Source: Nocardia altamirensis NBRC 108246 | GTDB lineage: Bacteria; Actinomycetota; Actinomycetes; Mycobacteriales; Mycobacteriaceae | Direction of reading: 5' to 3' | DNA: 64,000 nt | NCBI RefSeq assembly: GCF_001612685.1 | Contig: NZ_BDAY01000051.1 | Location: 1 to 64,000, forward strand | In this document: positions 1-8,355 of the stretch, piece after piece | Position numbering within the stretch: position 1 is the stretch's first letter | Layout: each line of letters starts with the position of its first letter | Program-made: the position numbers and the translations under genes | Notes under the pieces: model-generated | Seen by the model: the letters and a program-made list of their open reading frames with translations, nothing else | Database searches by the model: none | Told to the model about the DNA's origin: nothing

Positions 1-101
1 GCCGCCGCAGCGATCTTCCCCCACCCCACCCCCAGCCCAATGTCCGCTACCGCGAACGCGATTCGAGCCGCACCGAACGCCGCCGACCCGAAAACCTGTA
101 G
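1..101 (+). CDS. 3' end of a conserved hypothetical protein (Rv1111c-like position)
   Basis: The third frame is open from the window edge to a TAG at 99-101 and reads as a proline/arginine-rich tail ending RRRPENL. Only about 32 residues are visible, so no domain can be assigned. The call rests mainly on context: in M. tuberculosis a conserved hypothetical gene (Rv1111c) lies convergent to lytB2/ispH, and this reading frame has the same place and orientation. Frame 1 is also open to 123, so the choice of frame is an inference. Confidence 0.4.
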   Translation, partial: RRSDLPPPHPQPNVRYRERDSSRTERRRPENL

Positions 102-482
102 CCACCCGCCCACACGACGCTGAACCTCGGCGTGAGAGAAATGGCTACAACACGCACCCGCGACACCCACCACTTCTCTCACGCCAACACAGCCACCGTC
201 GCGCGCACAACCTACGCCGCGGCGTGCCAAAGCTCTGCCACCCGCGGCGTGCATACCGGCCTCGAATGCCTCTGAGGCCAGCGAGGCCAGCCTGACCCGA
301 CGTGCCCCTGCTACGTCTGCAAACAAAGTTCACCCGGTCGACGCGTTCGGCCGTCAGCTGTGCCGGAGTGTGCCACGCGACCACCACCGGGCGCACAGGC
401 TGGGCGGCGGAACCCGTTGTGCCGCAACGGCAGCCCACTGCGGGCGTATGCGGATGGTCGTGCGTCAGCTGGGCGAGGGGTA

Positions 483-653
483 CGTCACCACATGACTGTC
501 GCGCCGCTCCATTGGTGCAGAGGTTCAATGGATCGAATGCGTCACCACGTGATCGTCGGGCCCTCCGCCAGCGCTGAAGTTCAGCGGATCGAATGCGTCA
601 CCACGTGACTGTCGCACCCCTCCGCCAGTGCAGAGGTTCAGCGGAGCGAACTG
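483..653. repeat. three tandem copies of a 56-57 bp unit
   Basis: Units begin at 483, 540 and 596. Each starts CGTCACCACRTGA, has TCCGCCAGTGC-like middle sequence and ends AGGTTCAGCGGAKCGAA. The copies differ at scattered positions. They lie in the tail-to-tail gap (102-708) between the left-edge gene and ispH. No convincing gene is visible in this gap; the open frames on both strands look like GC-driven shadows. The CACGTG core is palindromic, but no function can be read from it. Confidence 0.75.
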
Positions 654-708
654 GGCACCGCCACCCCGCGCAGTGAGCGGCAGGTTGGGGCGCTGTGGAA
701 ACCGTGTA

Positions 709-1719
709 TCAGCGGCGGGTGGTGGTGCGTAGTTCGCGGGGCAGGGAGAAGACGAGGGTTTCGTTGGCGGTGGTTACCGGCTGGACGTCGGCGAAGCCGT
801 GTTCCTCGAGCATGTCGAGGACGCCGCGGACCAGGATTTCGGGGACCGAGGCGCCGGAGGTGATGCCGACGGTGCTGACGCCGTCGAGCCAGGCCTGGTC
901 CACTTCGCGGGCGTAGTCGACCAGGTAGGACGCTTTGGCGCCCGCGTTGAGCGCGACCTCGACCAGCCGGACCGAGTTGGAGGAGTTGCGGGACCCGACG
1001 ACGATCACCAGATCGCATTCGGGCGCCATCGCCTTGACCGCGACCTGACGGTTCTGGGTCGCGTAGCAGATGTCGTCGCTCGGCGGATCCTGCAGCGTCG
1101 GGAAACGCTCACGCAGGCGTCGGACGGTTTCCATCGTCTCGTCGACGCTCAGCGTGGTCTGTGAGAGCCAAATCACTTTCGACTCGTCGCGCACGGTCAC
1201 CTTGTCGACCGAGGCGGGGCCGTCCACCAACTGCACGTGATCGGGCGCCTCACCTGCCGTGCCTTCGACTTCCTCGTGGCCTTCGTGACCGATCAGCAGG
1301 ATGTCGTAATCGTCGCGGGCGAAACGCTTCGCCTCCTGGTGCACCTTCGTCACCAGCGGGCAGGTCGCGTCGATGGTGTGCAGGTTGCGGGCGGCGGCCG
1401 ATTCGTGCACCGCAGGCGAAACGCCGTGCGCCGAGAACACCACGACCGCGCCTTCCGGCACCTCGTCGGTCTCGTCGACGAAGATGACGCCCTGCTCACG
1501 CAGGGTTTCCACGACGTGCCGGTTGTGCACGATCTCTTTGCGCACGTAGATCGGCGCGCCGTGCTTCTCCAGCGACTTCTCGACGGTTTCCACGGCCCGG
1601 TCCACGCCGGCGCAGTACCCTCGCGGCTCCGCTAGCAGCACGCGCTTGCCGACGGACTCGGTGGTTCCGGCACCCGCCGAGCGGGTGATTCCGACGTTCA
1701 GGGGTATGGCCGTGGACAT
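709..1719 (-). CDS. ispH: 4-hydroxy-3-methylbut-2-enyl diphosphate reductase
   Basis: IspH (LytB) is the last enzyme of the MEP isoprenoid pathway; it reduces HMBPP to IPP and DMAPP in the cytosol with a [4Fe-4S] cluster. The three cluster cysteines are visible at residues 36 (RGYCAGV), 120 (ATCPLV) and 218 (DICYATQ). The acid/base motif GHEGHEEVEGT around residue 146 carries the expected His and Glu. Length 336 aa is normal for the family. I start at the ATG at 1719; a GTG at 1725 is two codons upstream. The gene is monocistronic on the minus strand and diverges from the next gene, as lytB2 does in mycobacteria. Confidence 0.95.
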   Translation of the reverse strand: MSTAIPLNVGITRSAGAGTTESVGKRVLLAEPRGYCAGVDRAVETVEKSLEKHGAPIYVRKEIVHNRHVVETLREQGVIFVDETDEVPEGAVVVFSAHGVSPAVHESAAARNLHTIDATCPLVTKVHQEAKRFARDDYDILLIGHEGHEEVEGTAGEAPDHVQLVDGPASVDKVTVRDESKVIWLSQTTLSVDETMETVRRLRERFPTLQDPPSDDICYATQNRQVAVKAMAPECDLVIVVGSRNSSNSVRLVEVALNAGAKASYLVDYAREVDQAWLDGVSTVGITSGASVPEILVRGVLDMLEEHGFADVQPVTTANETLVFSLPRELRTTTRR

Positions 1720-1981
1720 GCCCACAGCTTACGTGCCCGCGGCTGAGCGGTCCTGGCCGGAGGAGGTAGCGATGCGTCACCATGCAGGCCCGCTCGGTGG
1801 TAGTTCGGATACAGCGTGATATCCGCCGCTCAGGCATGGGACCGATCTCCCAGTGGCAACCGGCATCGAGAACTCCGCACACAGCGGCGAGGCGTAGTGC
1901 CGATGCACAGTTTCATGGTCCAGAATCGGTCCCGTGAGCCCCGACCTTTGCACAGCACGCCATTTCGGGCAGGCTAGGACC

Positions 1982-2644
1982 ATGTTTCGACCACCGTTCC
2001 TGGCAAGGGTAGCCGCCGGTGCCGCCGTTTACGCCATTGAGGAAACTCGTCGGTTACCCACGGCCGCAATGAATTTGCCGATTACCGCCATCAGTCAGAT
2101 GCTGCAGACGACCATGCATTTCCAGCAGTTCGTCACCAGTCTCGCGCTCAAGGGCGACGCGGTCTTCGACCGGTTGACCAATGCTCCGGAGGAACAGCCG
2201 GAGTGGGCAACCTTCGACGAGGACCTCGACGCCGAGCAAGCGCCGAGCAGCACGCGTGCCAGTCGCTTCGACCGGTACGACGCCGAAGAGCCCCCCTCGC
2301 CCACCTTCACCGCCCGCGAATCCCTGCCCGCCGAGGCCACCGCCCGCGCGTCCGAGCGCAACGGGCACACCACCTCGGTGCGCACCATCGAGCCGGAAAC
2401 CGTTGAGCCGGAACCGGAAGCCCCGATCGCCGCGACGGAAGAACCCGCGCAGGAGATCGACGCGCCGGAAGTAGCCACCCGCTACGACTACGCCGCCATG
2501 ACCTTGGCCCAGCTGCGCGCCCGCCTGCGCATGCTGACCATCGAAGACCTCACCGCACTGCTCGACTACGAGCAGCAGACCCGCGCAAGGGCGCCGTTCG
2601 TGACCATGCTGACGAACCGGATCGCCACCGTGCGGGCCCAGTGA
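1982..2644 (+). CDS. lipid droplet-associated protein (Rv1109c-like)
   Basis: This 220-residue protein has a hydrophobic, likely amphipathic N-terminus (residues 1-25, FLARVAAGAAVYAIEE), a low-complexity acidic Glu/Pro/Ala middle (about 60-150) and a conserved C-terminal helical block (TLAQLRARLRMLTIEDL). That layout fits the actinobacterial family annotated as lipid droplet-associated, homologous to Rv1109c. I place the start at ATG 1982, preceded by AGGA; the frame is open to a GTG at 1934 but the extra residues look unlike the family. Its stop overlaps the xseA GTG by 4 bases, so it is translationally coupled to exonuclease VII. The biochemical role is not visible from sequence. Confidence 0.8.
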   Translation: MFRPPFLARVAAGAAVYAIEETRRLPTAAMNLPITAISQMLQTTMHFQQFVTSLALKGDAVFDRLTNAPEEQPEWATFDEDLDAEQAPSSTRASRFDRYDAEEPPSPTFTARESLPAEATARASERNGHTTSVRTIEPETVEPEPEAPIAATEEPAQEIDAPEVATRYDYAAMTLAQLRARLRMLTIEDLTALLDYEQQTRARAPFVTMLTNRIATVRAQ

Positions 2645-4011
2645 CCGAACCTCGGACACCTTCGTCGACGGTTGGCCGGGATGCGGCCGGCCAACCGGAG
2701 TCGGCCCAGCCTGCCGCGTCGAACCAGCAGGCCGCATCCTCCGCCGCACCGGCGAATTCCGCCGAACAGCCGTGGCCGGTCCGCTCCGTCTCCCTCAAGG
2801 TGGCGCAGTGGATCGACCGGCTCGGCAGCATCTGGGTCGAAGGCCAGATCACTCAGATCTCGCTGCGACCTGGCACCAGGACCGCGTTTCTGGTGCTGCG
2901 CGACCCGTCCGCCGACATGTCGCTGTCGGTGACCTGCGATCCCGACCTCATCCGCAAGTCCCCGATCCCGCTGCAGGAGGGCAGCCGGGTCGTGGTCTAC
3001 GGCAAACTCTCCTTCTTCACCGGGCGCGGCACACTGTCGTTGCGCGTCATCGAGATTCGGCCGGTCGGCATCGGCGAGCTGCTTGCCCGCATCGAGCGAC
3101 TGAAGGCACTGCTCGCCGCCGAGGGGCTCTTCGATCCCCGGCTCAAGCGCCCGCTCCCCTTCCTGCCCAAGACCATCGGCCTCATCACCGGCCGGGCAAG
3201 CGCCGCCGAACGCGACGTGCTGACCATGGCCAGGAACCGCTGGCCCGCAGTGCGTTTCGAGATCCGCAACACCGCGGTGCAGGGCCCGACCGCGGTACCG
3301 CAGATGCTGGAGGCGCTGGCTCAGCTCGACCGCGACCCGGCCGTCGAGGTGATCGTGCTCGCCCGCGGCGGCGGCAGCGTGGAAGACCTGCTGCCCTTCT
3401 CCGACGAGGCGCTGTGCCGCGCGATTGTCGCCGCGACCACGCCGATCGTCAGCGCGATCGGCCACGAACCCGACAACCCGCTCAGCGATCTCGTCGCCGA
3501 TCTGCGCGCAGCGACCCCCACCGACGCCGCGAAGCGGGTGGTGCCCGATGCCGCCGCGGAATTGGCGGGCGTGCGCGATATGCGTGCCCGCTCGGCCGCC
3601 GCGCTGCGCGGCTGGGTCGACCGGGAGACGCGCGCGCTGACCCAGCTGCGGTCGCGTCCGGTGCTCGCCGACCCGCTGCGCGAAATCGACCGTCGCCGTG
3701 AGGAAATCGAGCGGTTGCGCGCCTCGGCCCGGCGCACTGCCGAACACTTCCTGCGCACCGAAGCCACCGCGACCCGCCATCTGCGCGAGAAGCTCACCGC
3801 GGTGGGACCGGCGGCGACGCTGGCGCGTGGCTACGCTGTCGTGCAGCGTGTCGCAGGCACCGAACGGCATGTGGTGCGCACGATCGATGACGCACCCGCT
3901 GGCAGCCAGCTGCGCATCAGGGTCGCCGACGGCGCGGTGACCGCGGCCGCGCTCGGCACTCAGGCGCTGGGCAGGCAAGCAGCCGAGAACAACGACACGA
4001 ACACCGAATGA
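2641..4011 (+). CDS. xseA: exodeoxyribonuclease VII large subunit
   Basis: XseA is the catalytic subunit of exonuclease VII, which degrades single-stranded DNA to oligonucleotides. After a variable Ala/Pro/Ser-rich leader (1-45) there is an N-terminal OB fold (about 46-140, containing IWVEGQITQI) and the catalytic domain with the hallmarks GLITGRASAAERDV, ARGGGSVEDLLPFSD and SAIGHEPDNPLSDLVAD. The C-terminal third is a long Arg/Glu-rich coiled coil. Length 456 aa is usual. The GTG start overlaps the preceding stop (GTGA). It is followed after 13 bases by xseB, as expected for a two-subunit enzyme. Confidence 0.96.
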   Translation: MTEPRTPSSTVGRDAAGQPESAQPAASNQQAASSAAPANSAEQPWPVRSVSLKVAQWIDRLGSIWVEGQITQISLRPGTRTAFLVLRDPSADMSLSVTCDPDLIRKSPIPLQEGSRVVVYGKLSFFTGRGTLSLRVIEIRPVGIGELLARIERLKALLAAEGLFDPRLKRPLPFLPKTIGLITGRASAAERDVLTMARNRWPAVRFEIRNTAVQGPTAVPQMLEALAQLDRDPAVEVIVLARGGGSVEDLLPFSDEALCRAIVAATTPIVSAIGHEPDNPLSDLVADLRAATPTDAAKRVVPDAAAELAGVRDMRARSAAALRGWVDRETRALTQLRSRPVLADPLREIDRRREEIERLRASARRTAEHFLRTEATATRHLREKLTAVGPAATLARGYAVVQRVAGTERHVVRTIDDAPAGSQLRIRVADGAVTAAALGTQALGRQAAENNDTNTE

Positions 4012-4024
4012 GGAGGATCTGACC

Positions 4025-4273
4025 TTGGCCGAAGCCGGCAAGGATGCCGAGACCGAACTGGCCGAGATCGCCACCTTCGGCTACGAGCGCGCCCGCGACG
4101 AATTGGTCAATGTCGTGAAGATGCTCGAACAGGGCGGCCTCGACCTCGATGAGTCGCTCGCGCTGTGGGAACGCGGCGAAGCGCTGGCCAACCGCTGTGA
4201 GGAGCATCTGGCCGGCGCCAGGAAACGCGTCGAGGATGCCTTGTCGCGCACCGATTTAGAGGACGAGAAGTGA
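4025..4273 (+). CDS. xseB: exodeoxyribonuclease VII small subunit
   Basis: XseB (82 aa) is a small two-helix protein that binds the XseA coiled coil. The family signature FGYERARDELVNVVKMLEQGGLDLDESLALWERGE is recognisable, with the usual acidic C-terminal tail. The start is a TTG at 4025, chosen because an AGGAGG ribosome-binding site lies at 4012-4017 and the next in-frame ATG would remove the conserved helix. Its stop overlaps the start of the following VOC gene (GTGA), so xseA, xseB and that gene form one transcript. Confidence 0.94.
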   Translation: MAEAGKDAETELAEIATFGYERARDELVNVVKMLEQGGLDLDESLALWERGEALANRCEEHLAGARKRVEDALSRTDLEDEK

Positions 4274-4614
4274 CGATCCGCCGCGCCACCCCCGATATCC
4301 GCACCCCCGACATGCAAGGCAGCCGGGACTTCTACCGGCGGCTCGGTTTCGAAGAGGTCATGGACCTCGGCTGGGTTGTCACGATGGCCTCGCCGTCCAA
4401 CCCCACCGCCCAGGTCTTGCTCTTCACCCAGGACGCGCATGATCCACAGCCGACCATGAGTGTCGAGGTCGACGATGTGGACGCCGTGCACGCCGCCATG
4501 ACCGCGGCGGGCGCCGATATCGTCTACCCGATCCGCGACGAAGACTGGGGCGTCCGCCGCTTCTTCGTCCGCGACCCCAGCGGCGCCGTCGTCAACGTCG
4601 TCAGCCACCGGTAG
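4270..4614 (+). CDS. VOC/glyoxalase-fold protein
   Basis: This is a 114-residue protein of the vicinal oxygen chelate superfamily. The halves show the usual pattern: an N-terminal RTPDMQGSRDFYRRLGFEEV and a C-terminal segment RRFFVRDPSGAVVNVVSH. A single module of this size normally dimerises; substrates vary from methylglyoxal conjugates to antibiotics, so none can be assigned. The GTG start at 4270 overlaps the xseB stop by 4 bases, so it is co-translated with exonuclease VII. M. tuberculosis lacks it at this place as far as I recall, so it may be a local addition to the operon. Confidence 0.8.
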   Translation: MTIRRATPDIRTPDMQGSRDFYRRLGFEEVMDLGWVVTMASPSNPTAQVLLFTQDAHDPQPTMSVEVDDVDAVHAAMTAAGADIVYPIRDEDWGVRRFFVRDPSGAVVNVVSHR

Positions 4615-4670
4615 TTCTGCCGAAAACCCAAGCGGCAAGCAATATTCGGTGCCTCTACCAGGCAGCGACG

Positions 4671-5240
4671 TTACTTGGCGATGGGTTGGGCGGTGGTGAT
4701 GGCTTGGGCCAGGGTGGTGAAGGCTTCCTTGTTGCCTGCGCCGGTGATGAGGACGCGGGACTGGCCGAAGTCGGCGACCCATGCGGATTCGGCGCCAGGC
4801 TCGGCGTAGACGACCCACTTCTGGCCTGCGACCTGTTCGGTGCCGCTGCCGTAGCGGGGGCCGCTGAGGACGAAGCGGGCCAGCGCCTCCTCGGTGGCGT
4901 TGCTCTGGCTGAAGCGCATGTAGGTGCCCTGGGTAGTGATGTAGCCGACAGTGCTGATCGGTCCGCCGCCGGTGCCGCTGATGGCTTCGCGGCTGCCCGA
5001 GTTCGGCTTCCACTCGGCGGGCACGGCCGGGTTCCTGATCGGGAACGGCAGGGTGCGCGCGTCGGCGCTGAGTGCCGCCTTCACATCGAAGTGCGGGATC
5101 TGTCCCTGCGTCGGACCGTTTGCGGCGAAACTACATTGGCTCGCGAGTCCCGCGAATACCACGGCGATCAATACCAGCGGAATCAGCGACCAGAACAGGT
5201 CCCGATAGTCGTTCAGGATGCGTGGCTTTTGCGGGGACAC
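4671..5240 (-). CDS. DUF4245 family single-pass membrane protein (Rv1100-like)
   Basis: The 189-residue product has a short cytosolic N-terminus (PQKPRILNDYRDLFWS), one transmembrane helix at about residues 14-36 and an extracytoplasmic domain typical of DUF4245. No enzymatic motif is seen. The GTG at 5240 is preferred because family members begin just before this NDYRDL segment; the frame continues open to 5462 but those residues are of unlikely composition. It is divergent from glpX, the same arrangement as Rv1100 and Rv1099c. Function is unknown. Confidence 0.82.
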   Translation of the reverse strand: MSPQKPRILNDYRDLFWSLIPLVLIAVVFAGLASQCSFAANGPTQGQIPHFDVKAALSADARTLPFPIRNPAVPAEWKPNSGSREAISGTGGGPISTVGYITTQGTYMRFSQSNATEEALARFVLSGPRYGSGTEQVAGQKWVVYAEPGAESAWVADFGQSRVLITGAGNKEAFTTLAQAITTAQPIAK

Positions 5241-5407
5241 GCACTCAGTATCCACTTGCGCGGTCGGTGCTCCCGCTCGCACCCCGATCGCCAGCAGGGT
5301 GTACGGGCGTCTCACTTCGAGTGAGACAATCGTGCGGACCGGTTCGCGCGGCCAGGGACCATGCGTGAGCCGTTGGAGTTCTATCGACGCACAGGAGGCA
5401 CCCCGCA

Positions 5408-6448
5408 ATGACGGCAACCCCGACACCGAGCCGCCGCGAGGCACCGGACCGCAACCTCGCACTCGAGCTGGTCCGCGTCACCGAGGCCGGTGCGATGGCC
5501 GCAGGCCGGTGGGTCGGACGCGGCGACAAGGAGGGCGGCGACGGTGCCGCGGTCGACGCGATGCGGCAGCTGGTGAACTCCGTGTCCATGCGCGGCATCG
5601 TGGTCATCGGCGAGGGCGAGAAGGACCACGCGCCGATGCTCTACAACGGCGAATTGGTCGGTGACGGCACCGGTCCCGAGGTCGACTTCGCGGTCGACCC
5701 GGTCGACGGCACCACGCTGATGTCGAAGGGTTCGCCCGGCGCCATCGCGGTGCTGGCGGTCGCGCAGCGCGGCGCCATGTTCGATCCGTCCGCGGTGTTC
5801 TACATGAGCAAGATCGCGGTCGGTCCCGATGCCGCCGACGTGATCGATATCTCCGCCCCGATCGCCGAGAACATCCGCAGGGTCGCCAAGGCGAAGAACT
5901 CGTCGAAGTCCGACCTGACCGTCTGCATCCTGGACCGGCCGCGGCACGCCGAGCTGATCCAGGAGGTCCGCGACGCGGGCGCGCGCATCCGGCTGATCTC
6001 CGACGGTGACGTCGCAGGCGCGATCGCTGCGGCCCGCCCCGATTCCGGCACCGACATCCTGGTCGGCATCGGCGGCACCCCGGAGGGCATCATCGCGGCC
6101 GCCGCGATGCGCTGTATGGGCGGCGCGCTGCAGGGCATGCTCACCCCCAAGGACGACGAGGAGCGCCAGAAGGCGATCGACGCCGGCCACGATCTGGACC
6201 GCGTGCTCACCACCGAGGACCTGGTGGCAGGCGACAACGTCTTCTTCTGCGCCACCGGCGTCACCGACGGCGACCTGCTGCGCGGCGTCCGCTACTACAG
6301 CGGCGGCGCATCCACCCAGTCGATCGTCATGCGCTCCAAGTCCGGCACGGTCCGGATGATCGACGCCTACCACCGGCTGACCAAGCTGCGCGAGTACTCC
6401 TCGGTCGACTTCCTCGGCGACGAGGACGCGGTGCCGCCGCTCCCCTGA
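5408..6448 (+). CDS. glpX: class II fructose-1,6-bisphosphatase
   Basis: GlpX hydrolyses fructose-1,6-bisphosphate to fructose-6-phosphate, the committed gluconeogenic step; in mycobacteria it is the major FBPase. The metal and substrate motifs are visible: RGIVVIGEGEKDHAPML near residue 65 and the phosphatase signature FAVDPVDGTTLMSKG near residue 97. Length 346 aa matches the family. ATG 5408 follows an AGGAGG site at 5393-5398. It is followed by a strong terminator hairpin and then fum, the same order as in M. tuberculosis. Confidence 0.96.
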   Translation: MTATPTPSRREAPDRNLALELVRVTEAGAMAAGRWVGRGDKEGGDGAAVDAMRQLVNSVSMRGIVVIGEGEKDHAPMLYNGELVGDGTGPEVDFAVDPVDGTTLMSKGSPGAIAVLAVAQRGAMFDPSAVFYMSKIAVGPDAADVIDISAPIAENIRRVAKAKNSSKSDLTVCILDRPRHAELIQEVRDAGARIRLISDGDVAGAIAAARPDSGTDILVGIGGTPEGIIAAAAMRCMGGALQGMLTPKDDEERQKAIDAGHDLDRVLTTEDLVAGDNVFFCATGVTDGDLLRGVRYYSGGASTQSIVMRSKSGTVRMIDAYHRLTKLREYSSVDFLGDEDAVPPLP

Positions 6449-6475
6449 TCCGCCTGCACGTCAGAATCGACAGCA

Positions 6476-6513
6476 CGAAAGACGCGTGAGCCACCCGGCT
6501 CGCGCGTCTTTCG
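6476..6513 (+). terminator. hairpin terminator after glpX
   Basis: CGAAAGACGCG at 6476 pairs with CGCGTCTTTCG ending at 6513. The stem is 17 bp with one mismatch and a 4-base loop. It starts 28 bases after the glpX stop. There is no long T-run, as is common in actinobacteria. Confidence 0.8.
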
Positions 6514-6589
6514 TATTCCCACCTCCGCGTGTTCCGCACTGTGCAAAACGCCTCAGGCGTGGCAGCCCCATTGGGGGCGAGTCGGGCAT

Positions 6590-8002
6590 ATGGTCGGAAA
6601 CATGACGGAGGAGACGCAGTACCGCATCGAGCACGACACCATGGGTGAGGTCCGGGTGCCGGTCAACGCCCTGTGGCGGGCGCAAACCCAGCGGGCCGTT
6701 GAGAACTTTCCGATCAGCGGACGCGGCCTGGAGCGCGCGCAGATCCGGGCGCTCGGCCTGCTGAAGGCCGCCTGCGCCAAGGTGAATCGGGACCTCGGCC
6801 TGCTCGATCCCGCGAAGGCCGACGCCATCATCGCCGCGGCCACCGAGATCGCCGACGGCAAGCACGACGACCAGTTCCCGATCGATGTGTTCCAGACCGG
6901 CTCCGGCACCAGCTCGAACATGAACGCCAACGAGGTGATCGCCTCGATCGCGAAGGCGAACGGCGTCACCGTGCACCCGAACGACGACGTCAACATGTCG
7001 CAGTCGTCCAACGACACCTTCCCGACCGCTGTGCACCTTGCCGCCACCGAGGCGGTCATCACCGATCTCGTTCCCGCGCTGGAACATCTGCGACTTGCAC
7101 TGTTGGACAAGGCAACTCAGTGGCGGACCGTGGTGAAGTCGGGCCGCACCCATCTGATGGACGCGGTTCCGGTCACCCTCGGCCAGGAATTCGGCGGCTA
7201 CACCAGGCAGATCGCCGCGAGCATCGAACGCGTGATGGCGACGCTGCCGCGCCTCGGCGAGCTGCCCATCGGCGGCACCGCGGTCGGCAGCGGCCTCAAC
7301 GCGCCGGACGGTTTCGGCGCCAAGGTGGTCGCGGAGCTGGTCCGCTCGACCGGTATCGATGCGCTGCGCGAGGCGCAGGATCACTTCGAGGCGCAGGCTG
7401 CCCGCGATGGGCTGGTCGAGGCGTCCGGTGCGGTGCGCACCATCGCGGTGAGCCTCACCAAGATCGCGAACGACATTCGCTGGATGGGATCGGGGCCGCT
7501 CACCGGACTCGGCGAACTGCAGCTGCCGGATCTGCAGCCTGGCAGCTCGATCATGCCTGGCAAGGTCAATCCGGTACTGCCCGAGGCGGTTACCCAGGTG
7601 GCGGCGCAGGTGATCGGCAACGACGCGGCTGTCGCGTTCGGCGGCGCGAACGGCGCCTTCGAACTGAATGTCTACATTCCGGTGATGGCGCGCAACCTGC
7701 TCGAGTCGATTCGGTTGCTCGCCAATGTGTCCCGGTTGTTCGCCGACAAGTGTGTGCGTGGGCTGGTCGCCAACGAAGAGCATTTGCGCACTCTTGCGGA
7801 ATCATCGCCTTCCATTGTGACTCCGCTGAATTCGGCAATCGGTTACGAGGAGGCCGCCGCGGTCGCGAAGGAAGCGTTGAAGAACAAGAAGACAATTCGC
7901 CAGACGGTTATCGATCGCGGGCTGCTCGATGAGAAACTCACCGAGGCAGAACTCGACCGGCGTTTGGACGTTCTTTCGATGGCGAAGGTGAAAGACGGGT
8001 AA
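6590..8002 (+). CDS. fumC: class II fumarate hydratase
   Basis: This fumarase interconverts fumarate and L-malate in the TCA cycle without an iron-sulfur cluster. It shows the family landmarks: TGSGTSSNMNANEV, the catalytic-His motif GRTHLMDAVPV near residue 190, and the flexible SS loop GSSIMPGKVNP at 318-328 containing the catalytic serine. At 470 aa it has the normal length. Either the ATG at 6590 or the one at 6602 (MTEETQYRIEHD) could be the start; neither has a clear ribosome-binding site. It follows glpX in the same direction but beyond a terminator. Confidence 0.95.
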   Translation: MVGNMTEETQYRIEHDTMGEVRVPVNALWRAQTQRAVENFPISGRGLERAQIRALGLLKAACAKVNRDLGLLDPAKADAIIAAATEIADGKHDDQFPIDVFQTGSGTSSNMNANEVIASIAKANGVTVHPNDDVNMSQSSNDTFPTAVHLAATEAVITDLVPALEHLRLALLDKATQWRTVVKSGRTHLMDAVPVTLGQEFGGYTRQIAASIERVMATLPRLGELPIGGTAVGSGLNAPDGFGAKVVAELVRSTGIDALREAQDHFEAQAARDGLVEASGAVRTIAVSLTKIANDIRWMGSGPLTGLGELQLPDLQPGSSIMPGKVNPVLPEAVTQVAAQVIGNDAAVAFGGANGAFELNVYIPVMARNLLESIRLLANVSRLFADKCVRGLVANEEHLRTLAESSPSIVTPLNSAIGYEEAAAVAKEALKNKKTIRQTVIDRGLLDEKLTEAELDRRLDVLSMAKVKDG

Positions 8003-8028
8003 GTAGCAACCCTCTTAGGTAGAAGGTG

Positions 8029-8073
8029 AAACGCCACGTCGGACCCTCTTAAGGGTATTCCGACGCGGCGTTT
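8029..8073 (+). terminator. hairpin terminator after fumC
   Basis: AAACGCCACGTCGGA (8029-8043) pairs with TCCGACGCGGCGTTT (8059-8073), 14 of 15 positions matching. The loop holds a smaller dyad, CCCTTAAGGG-like. It lies between convergent genes and could work in both directions. Confidence 0.75.
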
Positions 8074-8125
8074 ACACGATTCGGCGCGGGCAGATCGGAA
8101 TCAACAGACTTGCCCGCGCGGGACA

Positions 8126-8212
8126 TCACAGAAGGATGCCGAGTGCGGCCAGTACCCCGACTGCGCCAGCGCCGAAGATGGTTACGAGGGTGGCCAAGAA
8201 TCCTGTGAGCAT
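8126..8212 (-). CDS. 28-residue hydrophobic peptide
   Basis: Reading from ATG 8212 to TGA at 8126 gives 28 residues, nearly all hydrophobic, beginning MLTGFLATLV and ending AALGILL, with a glycine/alanine pattern (FGAGAVGVLAAL). It could span or lie in the membrane as one helix. An AAAGGAAAG sequence about 10 bases upstream of the ATG is a good ribosome-binding site in otherwise AT-richer leader sequence. It stands alone between the fumC terminator and the desaturase. Similar tiny membrane peptides act as type I toxins or as subunits, but nothing here identifies which. Confidence 0.5.
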   Translation of the reverse strand: MLTGFLATLVTIFGAGAVGVLAALGILL

Positions 8213-8355
8213 GTTTTCTTTCCTTTCTTGCTTCCGCACAATGCGGATGTACACAGCTAATCGCAGGCAACGCGACGCGTGTTTCATCCTTTTTTTCGCG
8301 AATCAAGAAAGGAATCCGGTCGGCGCCATAAATCCTTGCGCCGACCGGCGGAAAT

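Noticed and set aside
145..608. Overlapping short frames on both strands at the left end
   Set aside because: Low-complexity, no ribosome-binding sites, and they run through the tandem repeat; treated as non-coding.
2566..4074. 502-codon minus-strand frame over xseA
   Set aside because: Mirror frame of a well-recognised gene, His/Arg/Gly-rich with no family similarity.
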